64,000 nucleotides of DNA from Comamonadaceae bacterium (GTDB taxonomy: Bacteria; Pseudomonadota; Gammaproteobacteria; Burkholderiales; Burkholderiaceae_C). The position numbers and the translations under genes are program-made. This document shows positions 7,851 to 16,021 of the stretch, piece after piece. Each line of letters opens with the position of its first letter. Within the stretch, counting starts at the first letter, position 1. The DNA lies in assembly GCA_013297875.1 (NCBI GenBank), contig JAAFIW010000002.1, positions 116,627 through 180,626 of the forward strand, read 5' to 3'. The notes beneath the pieces are model-generated. The model made no database searches. It saw only the letters and a program-made list of their open reading frames with translations, and had not been told where the DNA came from.

Positions 7851-9583
7851 TACAGCCGCGCGTAGGTGCCGCCCTGGCCCAGCAACTCCTCGTGTGTGCC
7901 CGCCGCTTCAATGCGGCCAGCCACCATCACCACGATCTGGTCGGCATGCTGGATGGTGCTCATGCGGTGGGCAATCACCAAGCTGGTGCGGCCCGTCATC
8001 AAATGGGCCAGCGCGTCTTGCACGGCGCGCTCGGACTCGTTGTCCAGCGCGGAAGTGGCTTCGTCCAGCACCAGAAATGGTGCGTCTTTGTACAGGGCAC
8101 GCGCAATCGCCAAGCGCTGGCGCTGCCCGCCCGACAACTGCACTGCGTTGTGCCCGACCACCGTGTGCATGCCCAGGGGCAGGCTGGCCACATGCTCGGC
8201 CAGGTTGGCCGCTTGCAAGGCTGCCTGCACCCGGGCCTCGTCAGGTGCCTCGCCCAGCGCCACGTTGGCTGCCACGGTGTCGTTGAACATCACCACGTCC
8301 TGGCTGACCAGGGCGAACTGGGCGCGCAGGCTTTTCAAGTCCCAGTCGCTCAAGGCATGGCCGTCCAGGCTGATCTGGCCCGCGTCGGCGTCCAGAAAGC
8401 GCGGCAACAGGTTGGCCAGCGTGGTTTTGCCCGAGCCCGAGGGGCCCACCAGCGCCACGGTGGAGCCGGGTTTGACGGTGAGCGTCACGCTATCAAGGCT
8501 GGGGCTGCTGCTGCCGGGGTAGGTCACGCTCACTCCTTTCAGCTCCAGCAAGCCGTTGGCGCGCGGCATGCTGAACGGGCCGCCTTGTTCGACTGCGCTG
8601 CGCTCAATGACCGCTGTCGCGCGCTCAATCGCCGCCAGCCCGCGCGTGATGGGGCTGGCCGCTTCCGACAGGTGTTTGATGGGCGCAATCAACAGCAGCA
8701 TGGCCATCACAAACGAGGCAAACCCACCCACCGTGATCTGGCTGGAGCCGCTTTGCCACAGCGCAATCGAAATCACGATGGACAGGGCGATGGCTGCCAG
8801 CATTTGGGTGATGGGCGTGACGGCTGAGCTGGCAATGACCGACCGGATGGACAAGCCCCGCAAACGCACGCTCAACACATCAAACCGGCCCGCCTGCTGG
8901 GCCTGCGCGCCGTGCAGCCGCACCATGCGGTGGGCCAGCACGTTTTCTTCTACCGCATAGGCCAGCTCGTCGGTGGCGTTTTGCGTGGCCACGGTGATTT
9001 TGTAAAAGCGCTTGGTGAATGATTTCATCACCAGCGCCACCAGTGGAAAAATCGCCAGCACCACCAAGGTCAGCTGCCAGTTCAAATACAGCAGATAGCC
9101 CAGCAAGGCAATCAGCGTCAGGCAGTCTTTCATGGCCTGTAGCATGGCATTGACCATTAACTGCGCGCCGCTTTGTACCTCAAACACCACGGTGTTGGAC
9201 AGGGAGCTGGCCGAATGGCTACGGTACAGCGCGAGGTCGGCCCGCATCAACTGCTCGAACAGGCGGCGGCGCAGGTTCAGCACGGCCTGATTCACGGCGC
9301 GCGCCAGCGCGTACTGCGCCACAAATGAAGCTGTACCACGCACTGCAAACAGCGACAGCAGTGATACCGGCACCAGCCACAGGGGAATGGAGTTGCCTTG
9401 AAAACCGTTGTCCAGCAAGGGCTTGGTCAGCGCCGGCAGCATGGGCTCGGTCAGCGCACCCACTGCTGACGCCGCTACCGCCAGCCAGATCGAGCCGGAC
9501 ATGCCGACGAAGTAGGGCGACAGGGCTTTCAGGCGCTGCCACAAGCTGGCAGCGGGCAGCTGATGCGGCTCAGGTGGCGTCAT
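7793..9583 (-). CDS. msbA: MsbA-type lipid A export ABC transporter, ATP-binding/permease
   Basis: This is a half-transporter of 596 residues from the ATG at 9583. A six-helix exporter domain fills about residues 20-320. The nucleotide-binding domain has Walker A GPSGSGKTT near residue 377, signature LSGGQ near 480 and Walker B VLDEAT near 500. MsbA flips lipid A-core across the inner membrane in an ATP-dependent way. Its start overlaps the end of the O-antigen ligase-like gene by four bases, which supports an LPS role. The last 58 bp overlap the convergent GT4 gene. Other lipid-flipping ABC exporters look similar, but size and context favour MsbA. Confidence 0.88.
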   Translation of the reverse strand: MTPPEPHQLPAASLWQRLKALSPYFVGMSGSIWLAVAASAVGALTEPMLPALTKPLLDNGFQGNSIPLWLVPVSLLSLFAVRGTASFVAQYALARAVNQAVLNLRRRLFEQLMRADLALYRSHSASSLSNTVVFEVQSGAQLMVNAMLQAMKDCLTLIALLGYLLYLNWQLTLVVLAIFPLVALVMKSFTKRFYKITVATQNATDELAYAVEENVLAHRMVRLHGAQAQQAGRFDVLSVRLRGLSIRSVIASSAVTPITQMLAAIALSIVISIALWQSGSSQITVGGFASFVMAMLLLIAPIKHLSEAASPITRGLAAIERATAVIERSAVEQGGPFSMPRANGLLELKGVSVTYPGSSSPSLDSVTLTVKPGSTVALVGPSGSGKTTLANLLPRFLDADAGQISLDGHALSDWDLKSLRAQFALVSQDVVMFNDTVAANVALGEAPDEARVQAALQAANLAEHVASLPLGMHTVVGHNAVQLSGGQRQRLAIARALYKDAPFLVLDEATSALDNESERAVQDALAHLMTGRTSLVIAHRMSTIQHADQIVVMVAGRIEAAGTHEELLGQGGTYARLYQLASGGVSNELFGDVPIL

Positions 9584-10824
9584 GGCGGCGCGCTGACACG
9601 GCGTGGGTTGGCGGCCACCATGGCCCCCACAAAGGTGGCCAGCAAGTGCCCTTCGGCAAACGAACGGAAGTGGCCGTTGAACATGCTGGCCGCCGTCCAC
9701 GCCAGCACCATGCCAGCGGCCAGCGCGCGGAAGGGGGGTGCCGAGCGGCGTTGTGTGACGACGGCTGCGATCCAGGCCACAAACACCATCAGGCCCAGCA
9801 GACCCTGGTCAATCCAGGTGTGGATGAACTGGTTGTGCGGGTCGTCGGTAAACATGTTCCGCCAGTTGCCTTCCGGGTAGTTCATGGATTTGACCTGCTG
9901 GATGTAGGCACCGTTGAAGCTGCCGGTTCCGTTACCCAGCAGCCAGTTGCCCTCGATGATGGCCAGCGAGTGCTTGTAAAAGATATAGCGCATGCCCAGC
10001 GAGCCCGGCTCTGTAGACACCTCAGCGGCGCGCCATTCGTTGACACCTTTCATAACCCGATCCTGCATGCGGTCTGAGGTGTAGAAAACGGTTGGAACGG
10101 CAATACCGACGGCCAGAACAAGTCCTAGCCACTGCTGCCTGGACAACTGAAATGCACCCACCACAACGACCGACACCACCAGGCCCAGGTAGCCGGCACG
10201 TGCCACGCTCACGGTCATCACGTTCGCCGCAAAAACCACGAAACCCAGCACCCAGAGCATGCGCTGGCGAGGGGTCAAACCGCCTTGCAACATCCACCAA
10301 AAGCACACCAGTGCCGCCACCGCCAAAGAAACGCCCTGGGTGCCGGTGTTGCGCAGCAGCTTGTCTGCTTCAACCGGTAAGGCAATCAGGCCGCTGACAC
10401 CTACAAAGGTCAGCAGGACGCCCGGTATGGCACCCAGGACAAACCATACCGACAGCTTACGTTTCCAGGCATCGTCATCAAACAGCATCAGCACCAAAAA
10501 AAACCAGGGCAGCTTGCGCCACGACCAGAACTCGGTGGCCGTGTGTTTCCAGGGCCTGGCTTCACCCACAAAGCACCAGACAAACACAATGCCAACGAAA
10601 ACCAGCGCCAGCCAGCCCGCCGGGTGGCTGATGGCCGCCTTCCAGCGGCTCTTCAAGTCGGGCAGGAGCAGTGTGGCCACGAAGGTCACCAAAATTGCCA
10701 GGTTGGAGACTGGCGGTGAATACATCAGCCCGATGCAGGCCACGATCGCAGCAATGCGGGCCACACGCAGCGCGGTGGAGCTGTCGGCGCTGGCGGCGTC
10801 TGTGCTGAGGTGAATGCTCGTCAT
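9580..10824 (-). CDS. O-antigen ligase family membrane protein (WaaL-like)
   Basis: This polytopic membrane protein has 414 residues from the ATG at 10824, which begins just after the stop of the GT25 gene. It shows about 10-12 hydrophobic segments. A long periplasmic loop lies around residues 230-330, including GNGTGSFNGAY and DDPHNQFIHTWIDQG; such a motif with a conserved histidine is typical of Wzy_C/WaaL-domain proteins. These enzymes transfer undecaprenyl-linked glycans to lipid A-core in the periplasm. The order GT25, ligase-like gene and msbA on one strand makes a coherent LPS unit. A polymerase (Wzy) role is an alternative, as both share the domain. Confidence 0.82.
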   Translation of the reverse strand: MTSIHLSTDAASADSSTALRVARIAAIVACIGLMYSPPVSNLAILVTFVATLLLPDLKSRWKAAISHPAGWLALVFVGIVFVWCFVGEARPWKHTATEFWSWRKLPWFFLVLMLFDDDAWKRKLSVWFVLGAIPGVLLTFVGVSGLIALPVEADKLLRNTGTQGVSLAVAALVCFWWMLQGGLTPRQRMLWVLGFVVFAANVMTVSVARAGYLGLVVSVVVVGAFQLSRQQWLGLVLAVGIAVPTVFYTSDRMQDRVMKGVNEWRAAEVSTEPGSLGMRYIFYKHSLAIIEGNWLLGNGTGSFNGAYIQQVKSMNYPEGNWRNMFTDDPHNQFIHTWIDQGLLGLMVFVAWIAAVVTQRRSAPPFRALAAGMVLAWTAASMFNGHFRSFAEGHLLATFVGAMVAANPRRVSAPP

Positions 10825-10826
10825 GC

Positions 10827-11576
10827 TTAGCGCCACAGTTGGTAGAGGTACTTGCGGCGAAACTTTTCCATCGCAAACTTGAAGGCCTGAACCGGACGCG
10901 GCGGCAGCGGCTCCAGCGTCGAGGTGAACAGGCCGTTTTTACTGCCTTGCTCCACCACCGGTTCTTCCAACCAATACAGGCCGATGCCCAGCAGCGGGTC
11001 GATGCGGTCAAACAGGTTGTCGGTGGGACGGCCAATGCCGTTGGCCTCGATCCAGTCCAGGCGCAGTTGTGCGGTTCGCGCGCTGATCAGGTAGGAGTCA
11101 CCAAACCGGCCTTTTTGGGCCCGGTACAGGCGCTGGCCCGGCACGCGCTGGCTGCGTGGTGTGTAGAAATTGCCGCCATTGCCAATGAAAATCACCTTCG
11201 GGTCTGCCAGTCGGGCACCCTCTTGCAGGGCGGCTTGCAGGCCTTGCACAAAGTCGGGCGCCAGCAGCACGTCGTCTTCCAGCACCAGGCCGCAGGCCCA
11301 GCCGCGCTGGGCAATCAGGGCATGGGCATGGCGGTGTTTCAGCGCGCAGGATTTCTGGCTTTGGCGCATGTCAGCGCCCGCAAAATAACGCTGCTCCAAC
11401 TGCGGCGTGATGTCTGAAATATCGAACTCGTGGATGAATTCGTAGGCCATGCCCAGCGCAGACAGTTGCCGTTCAATCGAGGCCCTGCGCTGCGTGAAAT
11501 CGCGGGGGTTGATGATCAGAATCCCATCGGGCTGCATGTTGGCTGTATCCACGAATGAGGCTGCAATGGAAGCCAA
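10827..11576 (-). CDS. Glycosyltransferase family 25 (LPS biosynthesis)
   Basis: The protein has up to 249 residues. After a short N-terminal stretch it reads ILIINPRDFTQRRASIERQL, the usual GT25 opening. The nucleotide-sugar site follows with GLVLEDDVLLAPDF, which contains the ED-D acidic motif. Then come SYLISARTAQ and a C-terminal segment with DRIDPLLGIG. GT25 enzymes add galactose or glucose to LPS or lipooligosaccharide core. An internal ATG at 11537 would give a start closer to other family members, and neither start has a strong ribosome binding site. It is first in the unit with the ligase-like gene and msbA. Confidence 0.85.
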   Translation of the reverse strand: MASIAASFVDTANMQPDGILIINPRDFTQRRASIERQLSALGMAYEFIHEFDISDITPQLEQRYFAGADMRQSQKSCALKHRHAHALIAQRGWACGLVLEDDVLLAPDFVQGLQAALQEGARLADPKVIFIGNGGNFYTPRSQRVPGQRLYRAQKGRFGDSYLISARTAQLRLDWIEANGIGRPTDNLFDRIDPLLGIGLYWLEEPVVEQGSKNGLFTSTLEPLPPRPVQAFKFAMEKFRRKYLYQLWR

Positions 11577-11697
11577 GGATGGGGGCGGTCTGACGGGCGG
11601 TTTTTAAAGCGGCGGATGCTACCATGCGACCGCTTGCAAAAGCGCCCTGCCGCTGCCTGCGGACAGGCGACAACAGACCTGTTTGGCTCCCACGTTC

Positions 11698-12456
11698 ATG
11701 CCCTTGCTCAGCGTTATCGTCATCACCCGCAACGAGGCGCACAACATCGCAGATTGCCTGGACAGCCTTGACTTTGCGCAAGAGCGCATCGTGCTGGATT
11801 GGGCCAGCACCGACGACACCGTGGCGCGGGCCCGCGCGGCGGGTGCGCAAGTGCACACGACTGACGACTGGCCGGGCTTTGGCCCGCAAAAAAACCGTGC
11901 CCTGGCACGGGCCACAGGCGACTGGGTGCTGTCGATTGATGCCGACGAGCGGGTCACGCCCGCCTTGCGCGCCGAGCTACTGGCCCTGCTGGCCGGGCAG
12001 CCGGTGTTGGATGCCTGGTCCATGCCACGCAGCTCCAGCTATTGCGGCCAGTTCATGCGCCATGGCGGCTGGTACCCCGACCGCGTGGTGCGCCTGTTTC
12101 GCCGGGGCACGGCCCGGTTTTCTGATGACCTGGTGCACGAAAAGCTGCTGACCGACGGGGCCGCAGGACAGCTGCAGGCGGACTTGCTGCACCACAGTTT
12201 TACCGATCTGGACAGCGTGCTGGACAAGGTCAACCGCTATTCCAGCGCGGGTGCGCAGGCCCTTCAGGCGCGCGGCAAAACTGCGTCGCTGGGCAAGGCG
12301 CTGGGACACGGCCTGTGGGCGTTTGTGCGCACCTACTTTCTCAAGCGCGGCTTTCTGGATGGGCGCATGGGCCTGGTGCTGGCAATTTCCAACGCCGAGG
12401 GCACCTATTACCGCTACCTGAAACTGTGGCTGCGCCAGCAAGCGGGGCCGCGTTGA
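11698..12456 (+). CDS. Glycosyltransferase family 2, WaaE/KdtX-like LPS core enzyme
   Basis: The product has 252 residues from the ATG at 11698 (MPLLSVIVITRNEAHNIADC). It is a GT-A fold GT2 enzyme. The key parts are DWASTDDTVARA, the acidic SIDADERVTP motif that binds the metal-nucleotide sugar, and a C-terminal region with LLHHSFTDLDSVLDKVNRYS that is typical of the WaaE/KdtX group. Those enzymes add glucose to heptose in the LPS inner core. The gene diverges from the GT25 gene, and its stop overlaps the TTG start of the next glycosyltransferase. Confidence 0.88.
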   Translation: MPLLSVIVITRNEAHNIADCLDSLDFAQERIVLDWASTDDTVARARAAGAQVHTTDDWPGFGPQKNRALARATGDWVLSIDADERVTPALRAELLALLAGQPVLDAWSMPRSSSYCGQFMRHGGWYPDRVVRLFRRGTARFSDDLVHEKLLTDGAAGQLQADLLHHSFTDLDSVLDKVNRYSSAGAQALQARGKTASLGKALGHGLWAFVRTYFLKRGFLDGRMGLVLAISNAEGTYYRYLKLWLRQQAGPR

Positions 12457-13331
12457 AAACAGCGGTGGTGGTGCTGACCTACAACCGCGCCGACGCGCTG
12501 CTGGCCGTGCTGCGCAGCCTGGCCGGGCAATGCGGGCCACAGCACGAGGTGTGGATTGCCGACGACGGCTCGCGCCCGGAAGCCGTGGCGCAGATGAAGG
12601 CGGGTTTGCCGCCGTTTGCCTGCCCGGTGCACCATGTGTGGCACCCCGACGCAGGTTTCACCGCCGCCCGTGCCCGAAACCTGGCGGCTGCGCGCACGGC
12701 GGCGGACTACCTGGTGTTTCTGGACGGCGATTGCGTGCCAAATCAAGGCTTTTTGGCACAACATGCACGTCTGGCGAGCTCAAGCAGCTATATAAATGGT
12801 AGCAGGGTGTTGCTTGGTGAACGGTTGAGCCAGGCTGTGGCGGCCGGGCAGGCCGACCCGGTTCATGCTCCGTGGGGCCAGTGGTTGCGCTGGCGCATGG
12901 CTGGTGATTGCAACAAGCTGCTGCATGCGGCCCTCACCTGGAAGCTGCCGCGTCGCGCCAATCCCCGCTTCGTGTGGAAAGGCATACGCAGCTGCAACCT
13001 GGGCTTGTGGGCAGCAGATTTTCGTGCCGTGAATGGTTTTGACGAGAGCTTTTCCGGCTGGGGCCACGAAGACGCTGACCTGGTGTTACGCCTGCACCAC
13101 CACGGCTGCCGCAGAATCAACGGTTTTTTGGCCACCGAGGTGTTTCATTTGTGGCACCCGGAACAAAAACGCGAGCAGGAAGCATCCAACCGCGACCGCG
13201 TGCTGCAACGGGTGCAGCAAGGCGTGGTCAGGGCAGAACAGGGCTTGGCCGAGCACCACGCTGGCGATGCGTCGGTGGTGGTGACCGATCTGAGCGCAAA
13301 CATGAACCAACAGAACAAAGGACACGCATGA
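12453..13331 (+). CDS. Glycosyltransferase family 2 (second of pair)
   Basis: The most likely start is the TTG at 12453, inside the previous stop (TTGA overlap). It gives 292 residues beginning MKTAVVVLTYNRADALLAVL. Features are DDGSRPEAV, the metal-binding VFLDGDCVP, and a C-terminal GWGHEDADLVLRL block found in galactosyltransferase-like GT2 proteins. A dispersed repeat copy (12741-12803) is translated in frame as SSSSYINGSRV between the DGD motif and the acceptor region. The stop overlaps the tolB start. A role in LPS outer core is inferred from the neighbours. Confidence 0.85.
   Translation: MKTAVVVLTYNRADALLAVLRSLAGQCGPQHEVWIADDGSRPEAVAQMKAGLPPFACPVHHVWHPDAGFTAARARNLAAARTAADYLVFLDGDCVPNQGFLAQHARLASSSSYINGSRVLLGERLSQAVAAGQADPVHAPWGQWLRWRMAGDCNKLLHAALTWKLPRRANPRFVWKGIRSCNLGLWAADFRAVNGFDESFSGWGHEDADLVLRLHHHGCRRINGFLATEVFHLWHPEQKREQEASNRDRVLQRVQQGVVRAEQGLAEHHAGDASVVVTDLSANMNQQNKGHA
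12741..12803 (-). repeat. Dispersed repeat, copy 3, inside a GT2 coding region
   Basis: This reverse-orientation copy has GAGCTCAAGCAGCTATATAA (12776-12795) followed by ATGGTAGC. It is in frame with the GT2 gene. The distal half around 12741-12770 is less well conserved. Confidence 0.7.
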
Positions 13332-14599
13332 ATTTCTCCCGCAGACAGCTGGCTGCCGCAATGGCTTTGTCACCGTTGGGTGCCATGGCCCAATTCCGCG
13401 TTGAAGTCACCGGCGTGGGCATGACCCAGCTGCCCATTGCGATTTCAGTATTCCGCGGTCAGGAGGTGGCTCCCCAAAAGCCTTCCACCATCATTCAAGC
13501 CGATCTGGAGCGCAGCGGGCAGTTTCGCGGTGTGGACGTGGCCACCGGCGTGTTCGACGAAACCAGTCGGCCCGATTTGTCGCCCTGGCGGCAAAAGGGG
13601 GCCGATTCGCTGGTGGTGGGCAGCGTCACGCGCCTGGCTGATGGCCGTTTTGACGTGCGTTTTCGCCTGTGGGACGTGGTGCGTGGGCAGGATCTGGGCA
13701 GTCAGAGCTACGCCGTCACGCCGGGTGACTTGCGCTGGGTTTCTCACCGCATTGCCGACTTTGTGTACGAAAAGCTCACCGGCGAGCGCGGCGTGTTTGC
13801 CACCCGCATTGCCTACATCACCCAGGTTGGCTCGCGCTACACGCTGTGGGTGGCCGACTCTGATGGCGAAAACGCGATTGGTGCGCTGACCAGCGCCGAA
13901 CCCATCATTTCCCCGGCCTGGTCGGCCAATGGCGGGCAACTGGCCTATGTGTCCTTCGAGTCGCGCAAGCCCGTGGTCTATGTGCATGAATTGGCCACCG
14001 GCAAGCGCCGCCTGGTGGCCAACTTCAAAGGATCCAATAGCGCTCCGGCCTGGTCGCCTGATGGCCGCAGTCTGGCCGTCACCCTCACGCGCGACGGGGG
14101 CTCGCAGCTGTACACCATTGACGCCAACGGCGGCGAACCCAAGCGCCTGACGCAGTCGTCCAGCATTGACACCGAGCCGGTGTACTCGGCCGACGGAAAG
14201 AACATTTATTTCGTCAGTGACCGCGGCGGCGCGCCTCAGATTTACCGCATGGCCGCCGGTGGTGGCAACGCCGAGCGCGTGACCTTTACCGGGGGATACA
14301 ACATTTCGCCTGCCATCAGCCCCGACGGGCGCTGGCTGGCCTACATTTCCCGCGTCAGCGGTGCGTTCAAGTTGCAGGTGATGGAACTTGCGACAGCCCA
14401 GGTGAACTCACTGACAGATACCACTGCTGACGAGAGCCCCAGCTTTGCGCCCAATAGCCGTCTGATCGTGTATGCCACCCGCCAAAGCGGCCGCGAGGCC
14501 TTGATGACCAGCACCCTGGACGGCAAAATAAAAACCCGGCTTGCGGGGCAGGGCGGTGATATTCGGGAGCCCGATTGGGGCCCTTTTTTAAAGCAGTGA
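13328..14599 (+). CDS. tolB: Tol-Pal system beta-propeller protein TolB
   Basis: TolB is the periplasmic partner of Pal in the Tol-Pal system, which pulls in the outer membrane during division. The ATG at 13328 gives 423 residues with a signal peptide ending near AMAQF. An N-terminal alpha/beta domain is followed by WD40-like propeller repeats, such as SAEPIISPAWSANGGQLAYVS, APAWSPDGRSLAVTL and SPAISPDGRWLAYIS. Length fits TolB (about 430). The start overlaps the stop of the upstream glycosyltransferase (ATGA), and tolQ, tolR and tolA are not upstream as in most proteobacteria. Confidence 0.95.
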   Translation: MNFSRRQLAAAMALSPLGAMAQFRVEVTGVGMTQLPIAISVFRGQEVAPQKPSTIIQADLERSGQFRGVDVATGVFDETSRPDLSPWRQKGADSLVVGSVTRLADGRFDVRFRLWDVVRGQDLGSQSYAVTPGDLRWVSHRIADFVYEKLTGERGVFATRIAYITQVGSRYTLWVADSDGENAIGALTSAEPIISPAWSANGGQLAYVSFESRKPVVYVHELATGKRRLVANFKGSNSAPAWSPDGRSLAVTLTRDGGSQLYTIDANGGEPKRLTQSSSIDTEPVYSADGKNIYFVSDRGGAPQIYRMAAGGGNAERVTFTGGYNISPAISPDGRWLAYISRVSGAFKLQVMELATAQVNSLTDTTADESPSFAPNSRLIVYATRQSGREALMTSTLDGKIKTRLAGQGGDIREPDWGPFLKQ

Positions 14600-14629
14600 T
14601 CGTTCAATAGTTACTTCAAGGAGTTGAGC

Positions 14630-15193
14630 ATGTTCAAGCGATGGATAGCAACGGTGGCCCTGGCCACCCTGGGTTCTGTGTTGATGGCGGCCTGCGGGTC
14701 CAGTACCAAACTCAACGACGTACCGGTGGAAGACAAGACGCCGCAACAGGTCAGCGCGTCGGGGGGCAGTACCTCTGCAGCCGCGACCAGCACGGCGGCC
14801 ATCAACCGGGACGTGAAGCCTGTGGCCCTGGACAGCGCAGCCAATGACAAAGTCGGCCCCACAGGCGTAGCCCGCATCGTGTATTTCGATTACGACAGCT
14901 ACGTCATCAAGCCGGAGTTTCAGGCCTTGATTGAATCGCACGCCAAGTTTTTAAAGACCGGTAATACCCGCAAAATCATGGTGGAGGGGCATACCGACGA
15001 GCGCGGTGGCCGCGAATACAACCTGGCGCTGGGCCAGAAACGTTCAGAAGCTGTGCGCCGCGCGCTCAGCCTGTTGGGCGTGACCGATGCGCAGGTTGAA
15101 GCTGTCAGCTTTGGCAAGGAAAAACCCGCCGCCAATGGCAGCGACGAAGCCACCTTTGCGCAAAACCGCCGCGCTGAAATTGCCTACCGCTGA
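14630..15193 (+). CDS. pal: Peptidoglycan-associated lipoprotein Pal
   Basis: The ATG at 14630 has an AAGGAG ribosome binding site 6 nt upstream. The 187-residue product has a lipoprotein signal with lipobox LMAAC and an alanine/serine-rich linker. An OmpA-like domain follows: VYFDYDSYVIKPEFQALIES, then VEGHTDERGGREYNLALG, which contains the peptidoglycan-binding residues. Pal anchors the outer membrane to peptidoglycan and is recycled by TolB. It follows tolB by 30 bp and overlaps the cpoB start by one base (TGATG). Confidence 0.96.
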   Translation: MFKRWIATVALATLGSVLMAACGSSTKLNDVPVEDKTPQQVSASGGSTSAAATSTAAINRDVKPVALDSAANDKVGPTGVARIVYFDYDSYVIKPEFQALIESHAKFLKTGNTRKIMVEGHTDERGGREYNLALGQKRSEAVRRALSLLGVTDAQVEAVSFGKEKPAANGSDEATFAQNRRAEIAYR

Positions 15194-15993
15194 TGCCTAT
15201 GCGTTCACTTTCTCATGGGCTCAAGCCCCTGGCGCTGGCGCTGGGCATGCTGCTGGCGTCGGTGGCGCAAGCCGGTCTTTTTGACGATGAAGAAGCCCGC
15301 AAAGCCATCGTCGAGTTGCGCCAGCGGGTGGAGGCCAACCGCGTGGCCACCGAGGCCAGCGACGCCAGGCGGGCCGACGAGTTGCGCCGTGCCATGGAAG
15401 AAACCGCGTCAACCCGCCGCAGCCTGCTCGATTTGCAAAACCAGATCGAGACCCTGCGTGCCGAAACTGCCAACCTGCGTGGGCAAAACGAACAGCTCAC
15501 ACGCGAGCTGGCCGACGCGCAGCGCCGCCAGAAAGATCTGGCACAAAGCGTGGAAGAGCGGCTGCGCAAATTTGAGCCGGGCAAGGTGTCGGTGGATGGC
15601 CGCGAATTCAGCGCAGATCCCACCGAACGACGCGAGTTTGAGGCTGCTCAGGCGGCTTTCCGCAAAGGCGAGTTTGTGCCCGCGCAGACCGCGTTTGCAG
15701 ACTTTGTCAGGCGCTACCCGCAAAGTGGCTACGGCCCGTCGGCGCTGTACCAGCTAGGCAATGCGCAGTATGCCAACCGCGACTATGCCGGTGCAATTGC
15801 CAGCTTCAAGCAGCTGCTCACTCAGGCACCCGACCACCCCAAGGCGCCCGAGGCGGCCTTGTCGATTGCCAACAGCCAGATCGAACTGAAAGACACACGG
15901 TCTGCGCGCAAAACGCTGGAAGACCTGGTCAAGGTATTTCCCCAGTCTGAAGCCGCTGGTGCCGCCAAGGAGCGAATCGCCCGGCTGAAGTAG
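15193..15993 (+). CDS. cpoB: Cell division coordinator CpoB (YbgF)
   Basis: The product has 266 residues with a signal peptide ending at VAQAGLF. A long coiled coil covers about residues 30-120 (RRSLLDLQNQIETLRAETAN). The C-terminal tetratricopeptide repeats include YQLGNAQYANRDYAGAIASF and PEAALSIANSQIELKDTRSA. CpoB is the periplasmic protein that links Tol-Pal activity to PBP1B during septation. It is the usual last gene of tol-pal operons and overlaps the pal stop by one base. Confidence 0.93.
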   Translation: MPMRSLSHGLKPLALALGMLLASVAQAGLFDDEEARKAIVELRQRVEANRVATEASDARRADELRRAMEETASTRRSLLDLQNQIETLRAETANLRGQNEQLTRELADAQRRQKDLAQSVEERLRKFEPGKVSVDGREFSADPTERREFEAAQAAFRKGEFVPAQTAFADFVRRYPQSGYGPSALYQLGNAQYANRDYAGAIASFKQLLTQAPDHPKAPEAALSIANSQIELKDTRSARKTLEDLVKVFPQSEAAGAAKERIARLK

Positions 15994-16021
15994 CAAAAAT
16001 GCGCCCGCCTAAAATCAGCGC

